From NCBI GenBank assembly GCA_964407925.1, contig CAYOXM010000005.1, positions 8,454 through 72,453 on the forward strand: 64,000 bases of DNA, in the 5' to 3' direction. The position numbers and the translations under genes are program-made. How positions within the stretch are numbered: position 1 is the first letter of the stretch; each line of letters starts with the position of its first letter. Of the stretch, positions 47,610-55,540 are shown piece after piece. The stretch is from CAYOXM01 sp964407925. Lineage in GTDB: Bacteria > Patescibacteriota > Patescibacteriia > SG8-24. The notes under the pieces were generated by a model, which saw only the letters and a program-made list of their open reading frames with translations, did not search any database and had not been told where the DNA came from.

Positions 47610-48836
47610 TCACGCGTTGGCCGCGACGGGCGGCCGGTAGGAAGTAACGAACAGCAGCCAGCCCGCCATGACGAGCATCGAGCCGAACAGGACCGAGGCC
47701 GAGGTGCCGAAAGCCGCCGCCATGACCCCTGCGCCGAGCGGCGGCACGACGTTCGCGAGCGCCAGCACGCTCTGCGACACGCCCATGATTTCGCCCTGCC
47801 GTTCGGGGCCTGCCGAGCGGCTGACGAGTCCCTGCAAGTTCGCGAAGGTCACCGCGTTCGAGGCGGCCATGAACGGCACGATGCAGGCCATGATGCGCCA
47901 GTCGTTCGGGAAGAGGTGCAGGAAAACGGTGATGGCGGTACCGAGCATGCTCCAGCGGAGCAGCCGTTCGACCTTGAACTTGCCGGCGAGACGTCGCACC
48001 AGGATGACCTGGCCGAGCACGATCCAAAGGCCGACGAAGGCGAAGTAGTTGCCGAGTTGCGCCTCGGTGAAGCCGAACTTCTCCGTCAGGATGATGCCGA
48101 AGAACGACACGAAAAAGCCGAAGCCGGTCGAGAACAGGAATTGCACCGCGAACAACGTCCGAAGGTCCCGCATCGTCCATGCTTTGGTGACGTTGGTGAG
48201 CGACGTGAGCCAGCGGAAGACGCGGTGCGTGGCGTCGGTCTTGAAAGTCTCGGGGAAATACATGAGCACCGAGACGAGATTGAGCGTCGCGAGCCCCGCG
48301 GCGAACCAGAAGGGGACGGTCACCCCCGCCGCCGCGAGCCTGCCGCCGATGAACGGGCCGAGGATGAAGCCGAGGCCGAAGGCGGCGCCGGTGAGGCCGA
48401 ACGACTTGGCGCGATCCTCGGGTTTGGTGACGTCGGCGACGGAGGCGTTGGCGACCGCGATATTGCCGCCGGTGATGCCATCGACGATGCGCGCGAAGAA
48501 CAGGAGCGGGAGGTTCTTCGTGAACAGCGCCATGGCGAAAATCGCGTAGCTCACGGCCGTGCCGGCCAGGCAGACGGCCAGTACGCGGCGGCGGCCGTAG
48601 CGGTCGGAGAGCTCGCCGAGGATGGGCGCGGAGAAGAACATCATCAGCGGATAGCTGGCCGAAAGCAGGCCGACGAGCAGGTAGGCGGTCGGGAGCGACG
48701 TGCCAGGCGTCAGCATGTAGGACGGCGAGTCGGCGTTCACGAACAACTGCGGGAACACGGGGATCATGATGCCGATCCCGATCATGTCCACGAAGATGGT
48801 CAGGAGGATGATGGCGAGCGGGGAGGGTTTGCGCAT
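47610..48836 (-). CDS. Major facilitator superfamily exporter, TetA-like (DHA1)
   Basis: A 408-aa transporter with 12 predicted helices. The MFS motif A is GELSDRYGRRRVL between TM2 and TM3. The opening (AIILLTIFVDMIGIGIMIPVFPQLF) and TM5 motif C-like GAAFGLGFILGPFIGG are those of the TetA/DHA1 drug:H+ antiporters. Substrates may be drugs or endogenous metabolites. The start is ATG 48836, 10 nt downstream of a clean promoter (48846-48874), without a Shine-Dalgarno. Confidence 0.92.
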   Translation of the reverse strand: MRKPSPLAIILLTIFVDMIGIGIMIPVFPQLFVNADSPSYMLTPGTSLPTAYLLVGLLSASYPLMMFFSAPILGELSDRYGRRRVLAVCLAGTAVSYAIFAMALFTKNLPLLFFARIVDGITGGNIAVANASVADVTKPEDRAKSFGLTGAAFGLGFILGPFIGGRLAAAGVTVPFWFAAGLATLNLVSVLMYFPETFKTDATHRVFRWLTSLTNVTKAWTMRDLRTLFAVQFLFSTGFGFFVSFFGIILTEKFGFTEAQLGNYFAFVGLWIVLGQVILVRRLAGKFKVERLLRWSMLGTAITVFLHLFPNDWRIMACIVPFMAASNAVTFANLQGLVSRSAGPERQGEIMGVSQSVLALANVVPPLGAGVMAAAFGTSASVLFGSMLVMAGWLLFVTSYRPPVAANA

Positions 48837-48845
48837 AATTGGGAG

Positions 48846-48874
48846 ATGATAGGGGAAGTGTATCAGAGAATCAA
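48846..48874 (-). promoter_or_regulatory. Promoter of the MFS gene
   Basis: TTGATT, 17-nt spacer, TATCAT on the minus strand. Confidence 0.6.
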
Positions 48875-48928
48875 GGGCGGCGGGGTCGCGAGTGAATGCG
48901 GTCCCGCAGTCGTGATAGAATGCCGTCG

Positions 48929-49252
48929 ATGACCCGCAAAAAGCCCAACATCTTCAGCGAGCGTGTCGTGATGCTCGCCCTTTCGATCCCGAAGGGGAAA
49001 GTGACCACCTACGGCCGCCTTGCGCGCGCCGCGGGTGGGGGAGCGATGGCGTCCCAGAGCATCTCGTCGATTTTGTGCAGGGCCGAGGCGCGCGGCACGC
49101 GCGGCATTCCTTGGCATCGAATCGTCTACGCCGACGGGCGGGTTTGGCTTGATTCGTCGTGCCACAAGGAGCGGTTGGCCCTCTATAAGAAGGAGGGGAT
49201 TCGGATCGACGACAAGGGAAAAATCGTAAACTTCGAGGACATCGTCCTTTGA
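48929..49252 (+). CDS. atl: Alkyltransferase-like protein (ATL), DNA lesion sensor
   Basis: A 107-aa protein homologous to the DNA-binding domain of O6-alkylguanine methyltransferase. VTTYGRLARAAG and SQSISSILCRAE match the helix-turn-helix. In the active-site motif, IPWHRIVYADGR has Trp where MGMT has the acceptor Cys (PCHR), the hallmark of ATL proteins, which flag alkylated guanine for nucleotide-excision repair instead of repairing it. The start is ATG 48929. A TAGAAT -10 lies 7 nt upstream, so the message is nearly leaderless. Confidence 0.92.
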   Translation: MTRKKPNIFSERVVMLALSIPKGKVTTYGRLARAAGGGAMASQSISSILCRAEARGTRGIPWHRIVYADGRVWLDSSCHKERLALYKKEGIRIDDKGKIVNFEDIVL

Positions 49253-49277
49253 TGCGTCAGTCCCGATTTGGTACACT
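49249..49277 (+). promoter_or_regulatory. Promoter of the 99-aa membrane protein gene
   Basis: TTGATG, 17-nt spacer, TACACT. It overlaps the atl stop codon. Confidence 0.6.
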
Positions 49278-49308
49278 ACAGTCTGTAATTACTCACCCCT
49301 CCCATCGT

Positions 49309-49608
49309 ATGTGGAACAGCGATGACCCGAAGTCAAAGTGGCTGCACCTCGTCGTGAAGCTCGTCGCGGCGATCATCATCTTCAAGCTCGGCGTCATGGT
49401 CGGCGAGTTCAAGGTCATCAAGGCGATGGTCCTCGGCGGCTCGTCACATCCGAAGATGCTGTTCAGGGGCGACGACAAGGACGGCAACCGTTTCTTCGAA
49501 AAGCGCGTCGCGCCCATGATGGACGGCAACAGGATGATGTTCTGGAAGGCGGACAAGGAAGCGGCGGTCCCAGGTCCCGGCACGCTGGTTCCCCCGCCCG
49601 CGCAATAG
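49309..49608 (+). CDS. Small membrane protein, 99 aa
   Basis: A 99-aa protein with one transmembrane helix (WLHLVVKLVAAIIIFKLGVMVGEF, about residues 11-34) followed by a basic, Met-rich cytoplasmic or surface tail and a Pro-rich end. The family is not recognised, but the type (short helix then FKVIKAMVLGG) is common in Patescibacteria. The start is ATG 49309, placed 31 nt after the promoter -10. A longer frame would begin inside the promoter. Confidence 0.6.
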   Translation: MWNSDDPKSKWLHLVVKLVAAIIIFKLGVMVGEFKVIKAMVLGGSSHPKMLFRGDDKDGNRFFEKRVAPMMDGNRMMFWKADKEAAVPGPGTLVPPPAQ

Positions 49609-49619
49609 GTTCGGAATGA

Positions 49620-49652
49620 AAAAGAGCCCCGCCAATGCGAGGCTCTTTTTTT
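49620..49652. terminator. Bidirectional terminator
   Basis: AAAAAGAGCC / GGCTCTTTTTTT with an imperfect inner stem. Confidence 0.75.
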
Positions 49653-50562
49653 ATGTCGTCTTGCCGTCGTACGCTTCTTTCAGTTTCGCGAGATCGAACT
49701 TTTTCATCGTCAGGAACGCGCGCGTCAGACGGTCGATCTGCTCGGGCGTGCCCCTGCTCATCATCTCGTCCATGGCCGTCGGGGCGATCTGCCACGACAC
49801 GCCGAACTTGTCTTTGAGCCAGCCGCACTGCTCGGCTGCGGGCACCGCCGACAATTTCTCCCAGTAGTAATCCATCTCCTCCTGCGTTTCACAGCGCACC
49901 ATGAGCGACACGGCCTCGTTGAACGTGAACTCGTGCTTGTTCGCGCTGTCCATCGCGGCGAACCACTGATTCGCGAGCATGAAGTCGGTGAACATCACGG
50001 TTCCTTCTTTCTCCGGTGCCATGCCGGCGGGCCAGCGGGAGAGGACGCCGCGTTTCGCGTCCTTGAAGACGGAAAGGTAGTAGTCTGACGCCTCTTCCGC
50101 CTTGCCGGCCCCGTCCTGCGTGAAGAGGAACGACGGGATGATTGGCGGACGCTCTTCGCCTTCGGGTTTCGTGAGAATCAGCTGCCAGGTCACGCCGTAC
50201 TTGTCCTGAATCCAGCCGTAGCGCTCGCTGAACGGGTACTTGTCGAGGGGCATCAGCGCTTTCCCTCCCTCGGAGAGCTTCGCCCAGATTTCGTCGATGC
50301 GCGTCTTCGCCTCCGGATCGCGCGAGGGGTCGAAGTTCACCATGAACGAAACGGACGGGTTGAGTTTGAAGTACGGCCCCGCGCTGATCGAAGCGAACCG
50401 GTAGCCCCAAAGCGTGAATGCCATGACGTCGCAATCGCCTGACGGCGTGTTGTGAAGGACGGTGGCGCTCGTGATTTCGGACTTCGGGAAGACCGAGACG
50501 TAAAACGTCGCGGCTTCCTTCGCCTCCTTGTCGAACCACAGGTGGGGGACGATTTTTTGCAT
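49651..50562 (-). CDS. Double VOC (PhnB / 3-dmu-9 3-mt-like) protein
   Basis: A 303-aa protein built from two glyoxalase-fold halves, each opening and ending in the same way: MQKIVPHLWFDKEAKEAATFYVSVF ... YGWIQDKYGVTWQLI, then PSFLFTQDGAGKAEEASDYYLSVF ... CGWLKDKFGVSWQIA. The family (PhnB-like) has no proven reaction for most members. The start is ATG 50562. It follows the DUF1801 gene after 17 nt and is probably the third gene of that operon. Confidence 0.88.
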   Translation of the reverse strand: MQKIVPHLWFDKEAKEAATFYVSVFPKSEITSATVLHNTPSGDCDVMAFTLWGYRFASISAGPYFKLNPSVSFMVNFDPSRDPEAKTRIDEIWAKLSEGGKALMPLDKYPFSERYGWIQDKYGVTWQLILTKPEGEERPPIIPSFLFTQDGAGKAEEASDYYLSVFKDAKRGVLSRWPAGMAPEKEGTVMFTDFMLANQWFAAMDSANKHEFTFNEAVSLMVRCETQEEMDYYWEKLSAVPAAEQCGWLKDKFGVSWQIAPTAMDEMMSRGTPEQIDRLTRAFLTMKKFDLAKLKEAYDGKTT

Positions 50563-50579
50563 GGCGGTGTCGGTTATCG

Positions 50580-50963
50580 TTATGAACGCTTTTTCTTGGC
50601 GGCGGCTTTTGATTTGCTGATTGCCTGCCTCAGCAGGTTCGCGAAATACCGTTCGTCGATGTCGACGGCCTTGTACACCTTGACGTGCCGCACGTACTGC
50701 CCCTTGCCCTGCAGCAGGCCCTTCGGATCCTTGAACGACGAACCGCGCATGAGGAGGAATTGGACGTGATCCTCGTCCGAGTACGTGCCCGCGACGGGGA
50801 TTTTGTCTCCCTCGCTCATCCAGCAGCCGTTTCCCCATTTGACGGTCTCGCTGAGCCGGGGGAACGCGCGGCGTATGAACGTCCGCAGGGCGCGAATGAG
50901 CGCCTTGTTTTTCCGCGGCTGGTCGGCGAGATACGCGTCGAAGCTCGGGTAGCTCTTCATCAT
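50580..50963 (-). CDS. DUF1801 protein
   Basis: A 127-aa cytoplasmic protein with the DUF1801 (YdhG-like) layout: LIRALRTFIRRAFPRLSETVKWGNGCWM, KIPVAGTYSDEDHVQFLLMRGSSFKDPKGLLQGKGQYVRHVKV, and a Lys-rich tail. The function of the family is unknown; a phosphate- or iron-chaperone-like fold has been noted for relatives. The start is ATG 50963 or 50960. It lies 4 nt downstream of the DUF4173 gene. Confidence 0.85.
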   Translation of the reverse strand: MMKSYPSFDAYLADQPRKNKALIRALRTFIRRAFPRLSETVKWGNGCWMSEGDKIPVAGTYSDEDHVQFLLMRGSSFKDPKGLLQGKGQYVRHVKVYKAVDIDERYFANLLRQAISKSKAAAKKKRS

Positions 50964-50967
50964 AGTA

Positions 50968-52482
50968 TTACTTCGTGAGCAGGTTCATGAGGTTCCGCTC
51001 GTACCAGGCCTTCTTCGCGACGCGGTCGGTACGATCCGCGATCCACGGGTTCCAGTCGAAGTTCGGTTTCGAGTACGCGCCGCCTTCCGGAGATGCGGCG
51101 GCTTCGCGCGAATAGTAGGGGTTCTTTTCCTCGATCACGCCTTCCCTTTGATATTTGCGCACGAGGTCGAGCACGTCGGGGGAGAGCATCGTGAGTTCGA
51201 ACAACCGGATTTGCGATCCTGCGCGGTGCGACAGGGTGACGTTGGAGCGCAGGATGATCTGTTCGACCGGCATGACGGTCAGCACGGCGTACATCCACAG
51301 GAAGAGCATCGCCGGGAAGCGGACGACGTCTGCGCGGGCGCGTACGAAAAGCCGGGATACGAGCCAGAGCAGGAGAACGGCGCAGAACGCGACCGCGTAC
51401 GAGGCGAAGAACTTTTCGTAACTGAAGCCGTAGTACGTGACGTAGAGCGCCATCCGGTGTCCGGCAGACGCGAGCAGCAAGAAGGAGGCGACCGAGAATA
51501 CGGCGAGCAGGCGCTGGACCGCCGGAACGGTTTTTCGGTAGGTCGTGAAGGCGAAGAGGATGTTGATGACGGTCAGGCAGAGCAGTTGCCAGAACCCGTC
51601 CTTCACCAGGCGTTCGGTCTCGCTGAACTCGATCGGAAGCTTGCCGACCCACATGTGGCCCAGCTGAATCCAGAGGAAGAGCGCGTAGAGCGCGAGCACG
51701 CCGCCGAGCACGATGCCGGCGATGATGGGATCGACCTGCTTCGTCTCCGTCTCGGTCGCCACATGCGACGACGGCCGTGCCCAAGCGAGCAATGAGGCAA
51801 TCGTGCCGACGGAGAGGAGGAAAAATATCAGGATTCTCCCGAACAGCGACGTCGAAAACAGTTTCTTGACCCATTCGTTGACGAATCCCATCGTGGCCGC
51901 GAACTGCGCGTCCGCGGACGACAGGAGCGGAATCACTACGATGACGGCGACGAGCAGGAAGAGGGCGATGCCCGTGACGACGCGTTTCGCCGTGCTGGGA
52001 TTTTTCCTCGCGCGTGCCGCCAGGCGTCCGATGAGATCCCCCGCCTTGCGGATGTGCGTCACGATCGAAAGCGCGCGCCAGACGAGCGCCTCGACGGTTT
52101 TGGCGTTCCAATGCACGCGTCCCTTGGTGGACAGGAAGGCTTCGTTATAAAAAAGCGCGAACGTCGCGGGCAGCGCCAGGATGCTCACGGTCTTGAGGAA
52201 GGGGTTGTCGTAGAGCGCGTAGCTGAGGGTGATGAGAAAGACCGGTGCGATCCAGTGGACATTTTTTCGGAGCGAGACGCCCTCGCGCCGCATTGCCCAC
52301 AAGAACAGCCCCACGATCGTCGCGAGGTAGACGGATGCGTTTACGCCCAGCGCATAGACGTCGCGGTCGAAGAAACCCCAGAGGAAAATCACCCAGAACA
52401 GCGACAACCCGAGGCTCCACAGCAGCTTCGTCCGGTCCGCGTATGCAAGCGGTGCCTGCTCCGCGTCGTTTTGAGGATGCAT
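50968..52482 (-). CDS. DUF4173/DUF4153-type polytopic membrane protein
   Basis: A 504-aa integral membrane protein with about a dozen hydrophobic helices. The pattern (NASVYLATIVGLFLWAM, LAYVTYYGFSYEKFF-like TYYGFSYEKFFASYAV, then a C-terminal soluble tail after NVTLSHRAGSQIRLFELTMLSPDVLDLVRKY) fits DUF4173. The role is unknown. The start is ATG 52482, because the longer frame adds a Cys-rich non-membrane leader. It is the first gene of the operon with DUF1801 and VOC. Confidence 0.82.
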   Translation of the reverse strand: MHPQNDAEQAPLAYADRTKLLWSLGLSLFWVIFLWGFFDRDVYALGVNASVYLATIVGLFLWAMRREGVSLRKNVHWIAPVFLITLSYALYDNPFLKTVSILALPATFALFYNEAFLSTKGRVHWNAKTVEALVWRALSIVTHIRKAGDLIGRLAARARKNPSTAKRVVTGIALFLLVAVIVVIPLLSSADAQFAATMGFVNEWVKKLFSTSLFGRILIFFLLSVGTIASLLAWARPSSHVATETETKQVDPIIAGIVLGGVLALYALFLWIQLGHMWVGKLPIEFSETERLVKDGFWQLLCLTVINILFAFTTYRKTVPAVQRLLAVFSVASFLLLASAGHRMALYVTYYGFSYEKFFASYAVAFCAVLLLWLVSRLFVRARADVVRFPAMLFLWMYAVLTVMPVEQIILRSNVTLSHRAGSQIRLFELTMLSPDVLDLVRKYQREGVIEEKNPYYSREAAASPEGGAYSKPNFDWNPWIADRTDRVAKKAWYERNLMNLLTK

Positions 52483-52587
52483 AGCGCAGAGGTGAGCTAA
52501 AGAGTAGCCATTTTTGCCATTACAGCATGGCGGTAGGTCAAAAGGAAGGTTCGTCAATAAAGAGACTCACATTTGGGAATTCCGCCT

Positions 52588-52701
52588 CGCGCCGCCGAAT
52601 GCGGCGCGACTTGCCCAGGGCAGCGGTCGAGTGAAGACATTCACTCGACCGGCGCTCCGCTCACGCGCGCTCGACGGCGCGCGTGGCGTCGACTGCTGCC
52701 C
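52588..52701. repeat. Composite hairpin element next to tRNA-Glu
   Basis: GGGCAGC (52618-52624) pairs with GCTGCCC (52695-52701) and encloses two perfect hairpins, GGTCGAGTGAA-GACA-TTCACTCGACC (52625-52650) and CACGCGCGC/GCGCGCGTG (52662-52685). A third (CGCGCCGC/GCGGCGCG, 52588-52608) precedes them. It could be a folded RNA or a repeat cluster. Confidence 0.5.
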
Positions 52702-52724
52702 GTTCGATTCCCCTCGGGGCCCCA
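52701..52724 (+). other. Fragment resembling a tRNA 3' end
   Basis: CGTTCGATTCCCCT then CGGGGCCCCA copies the T-loop and acceptor signature of the neighbouring tRNA-Glu, in inverted orientation and without a matching T-stem 5' strand. It may be a tRNA relic or an old attachment site. Confidence 0.35.
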
Positions 52725-52729
52725 TACAC

Positions 52730-52763
52730 AGAAAAACCGACCAGCATTGCTGGTCGGTTTTTC
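52730..52763. terminator. Bidirectional terminator of the tRNA-Glu gene
   Basis: AGAAAAACCGACCAGC / GCTGGTCGGTTTTTC, a 15-bp stem directly after the encoded CCA. Confidence 0.9.
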
Positions 52764-52838
52764 TGGTAGTCCCAAGGGGAATCGAACCCCTATTTACTCC
52801 GTGAAAGGGAGTCGTCCTAGCCGTTAGACGATGGGACC
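52764..52838 (-). tRNA. tRNA-Glu (UUC), CCA encoded
   Basis: The cloverleaf reads cleanly on the minus strand: D arm GTCT/GGAC with AACGGCTA, anticodon stem ACTCC-CTTTCAC-GGAGT with anticodon TTC, and T arm AGGGG-TTCGATT-CCCCT. The acceptor is GGTCCCA / TGGGACT, and ACCA is encoded. The first pair is G-U, a slightly unusual feature. A strong hairpin with a T-run follows. Confidence 0.95.
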
Positions 52839-52933
52839 GCAGTATTTGACGATAAGGCACATGGTAGGCGGAAAAACGCCTCACGTCAAGGCTGTCCGGC
52901 AAAGAAAAACGCGGCGAATGCCGCGTCGTGTCG

Positions 52934-54088
52934 CTACGGGATGCGGTCCGAGGTCGTGACCGTGATGCCGCGTTTGGCCCACTCCTCGATGAACCGTTCG
53001 GCCGGAACGACGTCCTCGTGCTTGAGCGTTCCGGACGGCGCGATTTCGCCTGAGACGAGCATTTGCGCGATGATGGACGCCGAGTAGCCGGTCGTCCGTT
53101 GCATCGCGGAGTGCCCCGTCACGGGGTCCGCGCGGTCGATGAGGTCGAACACGACGCCGATGCGGTCGCGGTTCAGCGCGGCGACGCGCAGGACCAGCAT
53201 GTCCGGTTCGCCTTTCGGTAACGTCGCGTCGAGGAACCGTTCGGTGAAGTCGCGCGGTGCGATTGCCGTGCCGTCGACGTCGACCGTGCGGTCGGACGAG
53301 AAGAGCCCGAGGTCCCGCATCGTCGTGATGACGTCCCAGTGGCCCTCCCAGCGGAGCGTCTTGTAGTCGAGGTGCTTGATACGTCCCTCGTAGGTCTTGG
53401 CGAGGGTCGAGGAGCCGCCCGACGTGTAGGCCGCCTCGAGCCGCGCGAGCATGGGAAAGTGCTGGTACTCGCGTCCGCCGAGCGACGGCACGAGTTCGCG
53501 CTTTCCTTCCCAGAGGATTTCGGTCGGTTCGCAGTAGTTGCTGACGAGCCCGCGCGCGGAGAAGACGATGCCGTACTTTAGCGGTCCCCGCGGCATCTGG
53601 GGCAGTCCGCCGACGCGGATGAGCACCCGCTCGGCGTCCGGCACGCGCGACATCGCGAGTTTCGCGAGCACGCTCACCGCGCCTGGCGCGATGCCGCAAT
53701 CCGGGAGGACGCGCGCGCCGCGGCTCACGGCATCGGCCGAAAGCAGAAACTGCGCCGCGACGACGTCATTGTTGCCGCCGAGGTCGCAGTAGTGCGCTCC
53801 GGCCGCGATGGCGGCACGCGTCAGTCCGAGGTTCAGCTCGTAGCTTGCCGCGCCGATGACGCAGTCGTGGCCGTACATGAGCGCCGTGATGAACGGCTGG
53901 TCCGACGCCTCCGCGGTCGCCCCCGCGACGCGCGCGTCGCCGAGCTTCCGTACGGCGGATTCCACGCGCGCGTCGTCACGGTCGACGACGGTCACGCGGG
54001 CGATGCCGGGGCTTCGGAGCAGGTCGTGGGCGATCGCTAGGCCCTGCATGCCGGCGCCGAAAACCAGGTACTTCTTCCCGTCTGACAT
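52934..54088 (-). CDS. Saccharopine/lysine dehydrogenase-family oxidoreductase
   Basis: A 384-aa NAD(P)-binding protein. The Rossmann start KYLVFGAGMQGLAIAHDLL, VVDRDD and CVIGAASYELNLGLTRAAIAAGAHYCDLGGNN are typical. The catalytic domain has LPDCGIAPGAVSVLA and GLPQMPRGPLKYGIVFSARGLVSNYC. It looks most like L-lysine 6-dehydrogenase, which oxidises the lysine epsilon-amine. In a gene-poor genome it may serve amino-acid catabolism. The start is ATG 54088 with GGAGT about 10 nt upstream and a promoter at 54133-54161. Confidence 0.88.
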   Translation of the reverse strand: MSDGKKYLVFGAGMQGLAIAHDLLRSPGIARVTVVDRDDARVESAVRKLGDARVAGATAEASDQPFITALMYGHDCVIGAASYELNLGLTRAAIAAGAHYCDLGGNNDVVAAQFLLSADAVSRGARVLPDCGIAPGAVSVLAKLAMSRVPDAERVLIRVGGLPQMPRGPLKYGIVFSARGLVSNYCEPTEILWEGKRELVPSLGGREYQHFPMLARLEAAYTSGGSSTLAKTYEGRIKHLDYKTLRWEGHWDVITTMRDLGLFSSDRTVDVDGTAIAPRDFTERFLDATLPKGEPDMLVLRVAALNRDRIGVVFDLIDRADPVTGHSAMQRTTGYSASIIAQMLVSGEIAPSGTLKHEDVVPAERFIEEWAKRGITVTTSDRIP

Positions 54089-54132
54089 TGGGAAACGACT
54101 CCTTGAAAGGGGAGGCTTATCCTCCGCGCCGA

Positions 54133-54161
54133 CCTTAGCGCGGCGGCGTGACACGGTCAAC
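54133..54161 (-). promoter_or_regulatory. Promoter of the lysine dehydrogenase-like gene
   Basis: TTGACC, 17-nt spacer, TAAGGT on the minus strand. Confidence 0.6.
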
Positions 54162-54171
54162 GTGGCTGGGT

Positions 54172-54199
54172 TGACGGTCGTCCCGCGTCTTGCTAGCCT
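54172..54199 (+). promoter_or_regulatory. Promoter of the coaD-coaE fusion
   Basis: TTGACG, 16-nt spacer, TAGCCT with TGC before the -10. It stands back to back with the promoter at 54133-54161. Confidence 0.6.
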
Positions 54200-54238
54200 G
54201 ACGGGTCGGTTCTTTCCACGGGCAATGAGGAGGAAATC

Positions 54239-55453
54239 ATGGACACCAAGCACCGTCGGGGCCTTGTCGCGCTGTCTGCCGATCCCGTCACGTTCGGCCA
54301 CCTCGACCTCGTCAGGAAGGCGGCGGCCAAGTGCGAGGAGCTCGTCGTGCTGGTCGCGAACAACGACCGGAAGCTCGGCAGTTACTGCTTCACGCTCACG
54401 GAGCGGACGCTGATGGTCGAGCGTGCGGCCAAGGAGGCCGGCATCGGCAACGTCCGCGTCATCGGTTCGGGCGGGCTCCTCGTCGACGTGTACCTCCGCG
54501 AAGGCTGCGACCGGTTGTTCCGCGGCGTGCGGAACGAGAAGGACGTCGACTTCGAGGAAGAGCAGGCAACGCTCAACTGCATGATCCTGCCGGCCATCGA
54601 GGGCCGGTTCGAATTCGTCCAAGCGGACCCGAAGTTGAAGCTGGTGTCATCGACGCTGGTCAAGGCGTTCGTCCAGCTCCGGCTCGACGTCGACCGCTTC
54701 GTGCCGATGTTCGTGAAGCAGATGCTCGAGGAGCGGTTGCTCCGGCAGTATCGCATCACGGTCACGGGCGGCATCGCCGTCGGCAAGAGTTGGGTCGCGG
54801 CCGAGCTCGCCGCGCAATCAATGCGCGCGGGCATCCCGTCGACGCACGTGAACGTCGATCAGCTCCTGCGCGAGGTCTACGACGAGCAGTCGGCCGGCGC
54901 GCAGGGCGTGCGTGACGCGCTTGCCGGGCGCTTCGGCGACGACGTCCTCGTCGCCGATCGCAAGTCCGTCGAGCGCAAACGTCTCGCCGAAATCCTGTTT
55001 CGTACGACCGAGGGCGGCCGAGAGGACGAGGACGCCTTCATCGATCGCGAGTTCGTTACCGCCCTCACCATGCCGCACGTCGCGCGGAAGTATCGCGACG
55101 CGATTGCCGACGTGAAGGGACTCGTTGTCGTCGAATGGGCGCAGACTGCTGAAATGGACATGGGCTCGTGGACGAACAACAACGTTGTCGTCGTCGACAG
55201 TCCCGACCGCCCCGCGTTCCTCGCCCGGCGCCGCATCGCCGCGGAGCGCGTCGCGGTCATGGACGGCATCCAATGGCCGGCCGGACGAAAGGCGAGGGAG
55301 CTCGAACGCCGCGCACGCGAAGCGTGTCACGGAACGGTGCTGCGCTACGCCAACCGCCTTTGTCCGACGGAGGACGAGGCGCGGCTCAACGTGGGGCAGT
55401 TCTTCATCCATGTGCTGACGCTGTTCCCCGGCATCCTCAACGTGAAATGGTAG
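54239..55453 (+). CDS. coaD-coaE: Bifunctional phosphopantetheine adenylyltransferase / dephospho-CoA kinase
   Basis: A 404-aa fusion catalysing the last two steps of CoA synthesis. Residues 1-165 are CoaD: SADPVTFGHLDLVRKAA (TxGH at 18-21), LFRGVRNEKDVDFEEEQATLN and VSSTLVKAF. Residues 172-404 are CoaE: TVTGGIAVGKSW (P-loop GGIAVGKS, 177-184), HVNVDQLLREVY and a LID-type arginine region (RKARELERRAREAC). The order is the same as in animal COASY. In most bacteria the two are separate genes. The start is ATG 54239 with GAGGAGG 7 nt upstream. The gene is monocistronic with a terminator at 55459-55482. Confidence 0.92.
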   Translation: MDTKHRRGLVALSADPVTFGHLDLVRKAAAKCEELVVLVANNDRKLGSYCFTLTERTLMVERAAKEAGIGNVRVIGSGGLLVDVYLREGCDRLFRGVRNEKDVDFEEEQATLNCMILPAIEGRFEFVQADPKLKLVSSTLVKAFVQLRLDVDRFVPMFVKQMLEERLLRQYRITVTGGIAVGKSWVAAELAAQSMRAGIPSTHVNVDQLLREVYDEQSAGAQGVRDALAGRFGDDVLVADRKSVERKRLAEILFRTTEGGREDEDAFIDREFVTALTMPHVARKYRDAIADVKGLVVVEWAQTAEMDMGSWTNNNVVVVDSPDRPAFLARRRIAAERVAVMDGIQWPAGRKARELERRAREACHGTVLRYANRLCPTEDEARLNVGQFFIHVLTLFPGILNVKW

Positions 55454-55458
55454 ATGCG

Positions 55459-55482
55459 GCCCCGCGAGCGCGGGGCTTTTTT
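55459..55482 (+). terminator. Terminator of coaD-coaE
   Basis: GCCCCGC / GCGGGGC followed by TTTTTT. Confidence 0.85.
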
Positions 55483-55497
55483 GTTGCCCGATACGGA

Positions 55498-55526
55498 TGG
55501 ACAAGACTGGCGAAACGCGGTAGTTT
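55498..55526 (+). promoter_or_regulatory. tsaD promoter
   Basis: TGGACA, 17-nt spacer, TAGTTT. ATG 55541 follows within 15 nt. Confidence 0.55.
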
Positions 55527-55540
55527 AGCCGCGATATCGT

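Noticed and set aside
54105..54133. Extension of the lysine dehydrogenase-like gene to 54622
   Set aside because: The upstream frame overlaps the coaD coding region in antisense; the Rossmann start MSDGKKYLVFGAG fits ATG 54088 with a promoter directly upstream.
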